DNA of 28,584 nucleotides, from NCBI GenBank assembly GCA_023434145.1, contig JAEYTI010000130.1, positions 1-28,584 of the forward strand. Reading direction: 5' to 3'. A program made the translations under genes and the position numbers. Below are positions 26,045 to 28,584 of the stretch, one piece after another. A model generated the notes under the pieces. That model saw only the letters and a program-made list of their open reading frames with translations, was not told the DNA's origin and did not search any database. The first letter of the stretch is position 1; each line of letters opens with the position of its first letter. Origin of the DNA: Chloroflexota bacterium (GTDB lineage Bacteria > Chloroflexota > Anaerolineae > Anaerolineales > Anaerolineaceae).

Positions 26045-26164
26045 CGAGACTCAGCCCGGCCCTGGAGTTCGGATCTTAATAGCTTTTGTATGAAATAGGG
26101 TAAAAAAGAACGTGTCTAGGGGTATTGTCTTCTTCGTAAAGCTTTTGGAGAAAGGAGAAGACAA

Positions 26165-26423
26165 ATGCTCGCCCTAGACACGTTCTTAATCTCATTAAGT
26201 GAAGCCCTCAACCACGAAAGCAAGGATCTGTTATTCTATCCGCTATCGTGATTCACCGAACCGGCGTCTCATTTCCCGTTTTGAAAACCTGGATCAGCGT
26301 CATCTCGACTACCTCGGTTTTACTGGCGCATTGATCTGGCGAAAAGCTACGCGTACTTCGGATCGTTGTTGCGTGGACGACGAAGTCCTCCACGCAACAA
26401 CGATCCTGAAAGTTTCAATATAG
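26165..26423 (+). pseudogene. Frameshifted transposase-like fragment
   Basis: The frame opening at ATG 26165, with AGGAG seven bases upstream, stops after 28 codons. A second frame carries on with a plausible protein composition to about 26350, then runs into the hairpin at 26360. The good ribosome-binding site with an immediate truncation suggests a dead gene. The transposase assignment is by context only. It could instead be a short regulatory peptide whose start is hidden in the hairpin. Confidence 0.35.
26360..26406. repeat. 18-bp-stem perfect hairpin
   Basis: GGATCGTTGTTGCGTGGA (26360-26377) pairs perfectly with 26389-26406 around an 11-base loop. TTC/GAA extends the stem if one base bulges. 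No T-run follows on the plus strand. It may be an element end, a snap-back duplication or a structured RNA. Confidence 0.65.
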
Positions 26424-26448
26424 GAAATTTTAACAGAACACGGCTTGA

Positions 26449-26487
26449 ATTAGAAGTCCGGTGCTCTGTCCATTGTTATAGGGGCGT
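26449..26487 (-). pseudogene. tRNA-Arg fragment, right copy of direct repeat
   Basis: Bases 26449-26475 are identical to 12884-12910 inside the intact tRNA-Arg gene. A decayed version of its 5' acceptor end follows (TTATAGGGGCG instead of AGCTACAGGGGCG). The 3' half of the tRNA is absent. It is either a tRNA pseudogene or the attachment-site scar of an integrated element. Confidence 0.75.
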
Positions 26488-26557
26488 TCCTGCGGAGGAA
26501 AAATAGCATAATTCTGTTGTGAAGTTTACCGTTCGACGCCATTGTTATCGATCACGG

Positions 26558-26566
26558 TGCTATAAT
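26558..26566 (+). promoter_or_regulatory. Extended -10 promoter of the MFS gene
   Basis: TGCTATAAT forms an ideal extended -10 element, about 40 bases before the ATG at 26605. The -35 region is poor, as is common with extended -10 promoters. Confidence 0.6.
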
Positions 26567-26604
26567 GACCCTATCGCGGAGATCTTGTTTGCAAAGGTGT
26601 ATTG

Positions 26605-27918
26605 ATGACCGACACAACCGTTTCAACCGCTGGCGTAGAAAAAGCCGTCGAGCGTAATTACCGCTGGAATTTTTTCGTAAATGTACTTGATGGAGCTAGT
26701 TTTTGGCTTGGGATGAGCTTTATCTCCGCTACGGTGATTCTGCCGTTGTACGTGAGCCGTTTTACCGACAACCCCATCCTTATCGGCCTGATCCCGTTCA
26801 TTGCCACCAGCAGCTACCTGATTCCGCAGATGTTCGTCGCCAACTGGGTGGAGCGAACTCCGGTGAAAAAGTTCTTCCCGGTGACGATTGGCTTTTTCTC
26901 TGAGCGCCTGCCGATCTTCCTGATGGCGCCATTGGCGTACTTCCTGGCAACCAGCCAGCCTATGCTGGCCCTGCTGACCTTCTTCCTGTGCTTTGCGTGG
27001 CATGGATTCGGTGCAGGCATCGTCATCGTCGGCTGGCAGGATATGATCGCGAAAATCATTCCGATCGATAAGCGCGGACGCTTTTTTGGCATTACCAACT
27101 TCCTGGGCAATGGTACGGGCATATTGGGCGCGCTGGCTGTGCCGTTCGTGCTTAGTCGGTATGGCTTTCCCAATGGCTACGTGATCGCGTTCACCGCTGC
27201 CAGTATCATGATCTTCCTTTCCTGGGTGTTCCTCTCGCTCACTCGCGAACCTGCCGTGCCCAGCAGCAAGCCGCCGGTTTCGCAGATCGATTATCTGCGC
27301 ACCCTGCCGGAAGTTCTGCGCAAAGACCGCAACTTCCGCATGTACCTGCTTGCGCAAATCATTTACACCCTCAGCGGCATGGCAACCGGCTTTCTGGTGG
27401 TCTATACCGTGCAGACCTGGAACCTGACCGACGCGCAGGCCAGCGGATACACCATTGCTTTGCAGGTGGGGCTGGCGGTGGCAAACCTGTTCTTTGGTTT
27501 CTTTTCAGATCGCAAAGGCCACAAGCTGAGCCTGGAGATCTGCCTGCTGCTGGTCACCGCTGTACTGGTGCTGGCGATCGTCGCCCCAAGCCCGCTGTGG
27601 TTCTTCCCGGTCTTCTTCCTGCGCGGGGCCGTCAATGCGGGCATGTTCATCTCGGGCATTTCCATCGTGTACGAGTTCACCGACGCCGATAATCGTCCTA
27701 CCTATATCGGGCTGGCGAATACCATCCCCGGCATTGTGGGCGCTATCGCCCCCCTGATCGGCGGCTGGATGGTCGGCGCTATTAGCTACCGGGCAATGTT
27801 TATCCTGGCGGCAGTATTTGGAGCGATCGGGTGGGCGCTGCTGCGTTTCACCGTCCGAGAGCCGCGGAGGATCACTCAGCCCGCCGAAGTGGTTGACCCG
27901 GTTCCAGCCGGCGGATAG
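26605..27918 (+). CDS. MFS transporter
   Basis: This 437-residue major facilitator superfamily permease has about twelve membrane helices. The helix 2-3 loop has NWVERTPVKKFF (about 79-90), resembling the basic MFS loop. IDKRGRFFGITNFLGNGTG (about 153-171) marks helix 5 and its approach. The second half repeats the pattern with FFGFFSDRKGHK (about 296-307), a good D-R-K-G motif. The closest-looking family is the multidrug/sugar-type MFS, but the substrate cannot be stated. The ATG at 26605 is seven bases after AAAGG; a TTG just before it (26602) is less likely. It is a single-gene transcript, with an extended -10 promoter in front and a palindromic terminator that includes its stop codon. Confidence 0.88.
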   Translation: MTDTTVSTAGVEKAVERNYRWNFFVNVLDGASFWLGMSFISATVILPLYVSRFTDNPILIGLIPFIATSSYLIPQMFVANWVERTPVKKFFPVTIGFFSERLPIFLMAPLAYFLATSQPMLALLTFFLCFAWHGFGAGIVIVGWQDMIAKIIPIDKRGRFFGITNFLGNGTGILGALAVPFVLSRYGFPNGYVIAFTAASIMIFLSWVFLSLTREPAVPSSKPPVSQIDYLRTLPEVLRKDRNFRMYLLAQIIYTLSGMATGFLVVYTVQTWNLTDAQASGYTIALQVGLAVANLFFGFFSDRKGHKLSLEICLLLVTAVLVLAIVAPSPLWFFPVFFLRGAVNAGMFISGISIVYEFTDADNRPTYIGLANTIPGIVGAIAPLIGGWMVGAISYRAMFILAAVFGAIGWALLRFTVREPRRITQPAEVVDPVPAGG

Positions 27919-27965
27919 CATGAAAAAAGGGCTGGCAAATTTGCCAGCCCTTTTTTCATGCTATC
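27914..27965. terminator. Bidirectional rho-independent terminator, 52-base perfect palindrome
   Basis: Bases 27914-27939 are the exact reverse complement of 27940-27965. A GGGCTGGC/GCCAGCCC core is flanked by A6 on one side and T6 on the other. It is thus a textbook terminator on both strands between the convergent MFS and GlsB-type genes. The MFS stop codon (27916-27918) lies in the stem. Confidence 0.93.
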
Positions 27966-27977
27966 TTGCGTTCCGGT

Positions 27978-28241
27978 TTAGACCGGGGAGCGCCCAGGCA
28001 GGGCACGGACAACCGCGATCGTCAGAACCGCGCCCAAGAAGGCGATCAACAGGGTGGTGATATTGAACCCGGAAACCGGGTCACCAACATTGAACAGTGC
28101 GGAGGCGATGAAGCCGCCCACCAACGCGCCAACGATACCCAGGATCATGCTAAAGAGCACGCCCCGACCCGGGCTGCGCATGACCATATCGGCCAGCCAG
28201 CCGGCAACCAGTCCAACCAAAATCCACGATAGAAGACCCAT
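27978..28241 (-). CDS. GlsB/YeaQ/YmgE-family small membrane protein
   Basis: This 87-residue protein has three membrane helices and the family pattern: LLSWILVGLVAGWLAD near the start, GRGVLFSMILGIVGALVGG in the middle (about 30-48) and a last helix LLIAFLGAVLTIAVV. This transglycosylase-associated (GlsB/YeaQ/YmgE) group is linked to stress responses in other bacteria, with unknown biochemical activity. I chose the ATG at 28239-28241 because GGAGGA lies five bases upstream. The open frame extends 39 codons further (to 28358), but that part looks like untranslated leader. It is convergent with the MFS gene and ends at the shared terminator. Confidence 0.9.
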   Translation of the reverse strand: MGLLSWILVGLVAGWLADMVMRSPGRGVLFSMILGIVGALVGGFIASALFNVGDPVSGFNITTLLIAFLGAVLTIAVVRALPGRSPV

Positions 28242-28460
28242 AGTAATCCTCCGTAACAATATGATGTATCGACTTTTCTCTCTTCTTGCTTTGTGCTTTC
28301 GACAATCGTCTTCCGTCAAGCACGCATCTATCATCCCATTTTTTCTGTAATTTAACAAGTTGGGGAAAACCGCTGAGAAAAATGGGGTTTACCGGCCTTG
28401 TTCGGAGGAAATACCCTATCTGCGCATGGGTATCACTGTGCCTGCCTTAAAAATAAAATT
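28242..28460. other. Intergenic region, no gene recognised
   Basis: This stretch contains the leader of the GlsB-type gene and AT-rich sequence up to the insertion-sequence end. I see no convincing gene, RNA or promoter. Confidence 0.5.
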
Positions 28461-28584
28461 GGGGCTGTCTCAAAAGTACATTGAGACAGCCCCTTCCGAT
28501 TTTAAAGGGGATGTGATTCAATAGGGGCATGGCCAAGAAAAAACTACCGCCCGTGTTCAAAGAATATACGATGGGGCAGATGGT
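28461..28584 (+). mobile_element. Left end of an IS1182-like insertion sequence (truncated by window)
   Basis: The sequence GGGGCTGTCTCAAAAG at 28461 looks like a terminal inverted repeat. It forms a 13-bp perfect subterminal hairpin (28461-28473 with 28481-28493), and a transposase start follows 36 bases later. The right end lies outside the window, so length and target duplication cannot be given. Confidence 0.7.
28529..28584 (+). CDS. IS1182-like transposase, N-terminus only
   Basis: Only 18 codons are visible (MAKKKLPPVFKEYTMGQM). The FKEYTMGQ pattern just after the start is typical of IS1182-type (DDE) transposases, which read F-x-x-Y-x-x-x-Q near the N-terminus. The gene runs off the right edge. 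The family is assigned from this motif plus the terminal repeat, and could change with more sequence. The GGGG before the ATG is too close to be a normal ribosome-binding site. Confidence 0.65.
   Translation, partial: MAKKKLPPVFKEYTMGQM

Larger units (their letters stand above)
26106..26430 (+). mobile_element. Probable decayed insertion-sequence remnant
   Basis: A 16-bp perfect inverted repeat (26106-26121 with 26172-26187, AAGAACGTGTCTAGGG) encloses a second pairing, 25-33 with 56-64 of 261xx (TTGTCTTCT/AGAAGACAA). Inside it an AGGAG ribosome-binding site precedes ATG 26165. This opens a 28-codon frame (MLALDTFLISLSEALNHESK...) that ends in TGA at 26249-26251. A coding-like stretch continues in another frame (SPNRRLISRFENLDQRHLDY...). 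This looks like the 5' end of a frameshifted transposase gene, but I cannot name the family. Confidence 0.45.
26045..26604. other. Gene-free zone with mobile-element debris
   Basis: These 560 bases contain no intact gene. They hold an inverted repeat around a short translatable start (26106-26187), a decayed coding-like stretch to about 26430, a strong hairpin (26360-26406), a tRNA-Arg fragment (26449-26487) and the promoter of the MFS gene. No clear terminator follows the giant gene. Confidence 0.7.

Noticed and set aside
26199..26423. 74-codon frame as an independent gene
   Set aside because: It lacks a ribosome-binding site, overlaps a frame with a good start and runs through a hairpin; more likely part of a frameshifted remnant.
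28242..28358. N-terminal extension of the GlsB-type protein
   Set aside because: The start at 28241 has an excellent GGAGGA site, and the extension is polar, Arg/Lys-rich and atypical for the family.

Overview
The window reads as chromosomal DNA of a moderately GC-rich bacterium. The best guess is Chloroflexota (Anaerolineae-like). That rests on gene content and on habits of secreted proteins, such as the giant surface protein ending in a YLPV-R type tail; it is an inference, as there is no rRNA or marker tree. There is no CRISPR array, rRNA or replication origin.

Left part (1-8800, + strand). A 300-base leader with three stem-loops ends in a good sigma-70-type promoter. It leads into three tightly packed membrane-protein genes: one GT-C-like glycosyltransferase candidate and two YfhO-family proteins, probably acting in cell-surface glycosylation. 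A MoxR AAA+ ATPase and a DUF58 protein follow with overlapping stop and start codons. This block meets the next one tail to tail at a 16-bp-stem palindrome that holds both stop codons.

Middle-left (8788-12922, - strand). A translationally coupled cluster runs hsp20, lon, a single-domain response regulator and a MoaB/MogA protein. Upstream of it lies a tRNA-Arg(TCT) gene.

Centre (about 12880-26480). This 13.6-kb stretch is bounded by a 27-bp direct repeat made of tRNA-Arg sequence: the intact gene on the left and a broken 5' half on the right. Inside is one compact + strand unit with gaps of 9-17 bases. It contains a Tat-exported substrate-binding-like protein, three paralogous phage-tail-collar (microcystin-dependent-protein type) genes, a GNAT acetyltransferase fused to a DUF6916 domain, and a 3057-residue secreted protein. 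The giant protein is built of DUF11, cadherin-like, beta-helix and PKD-like modules. I regard this cassette as the most likely candidate for an undescribed system: perhaps a secreted, phage-tail-derived fibre or adhesin assembly with a modifying enzyme. No integrase is visible, so the island reading is an inference from the repeats.

Right part (26045-28584). A gene-free zone holds a decayed mobile-element-like remnant, a strong hairpin and the tRNA fragment. Next come an MFS transporter with an extended -10 promoter, a 52-base perfect palindrome acting as a bidirectional terminator, a convergent GlsB/YeaQ-type small membrane protein, and the left end of an IS1182-like insertion sequence whose transposase runs off the window.
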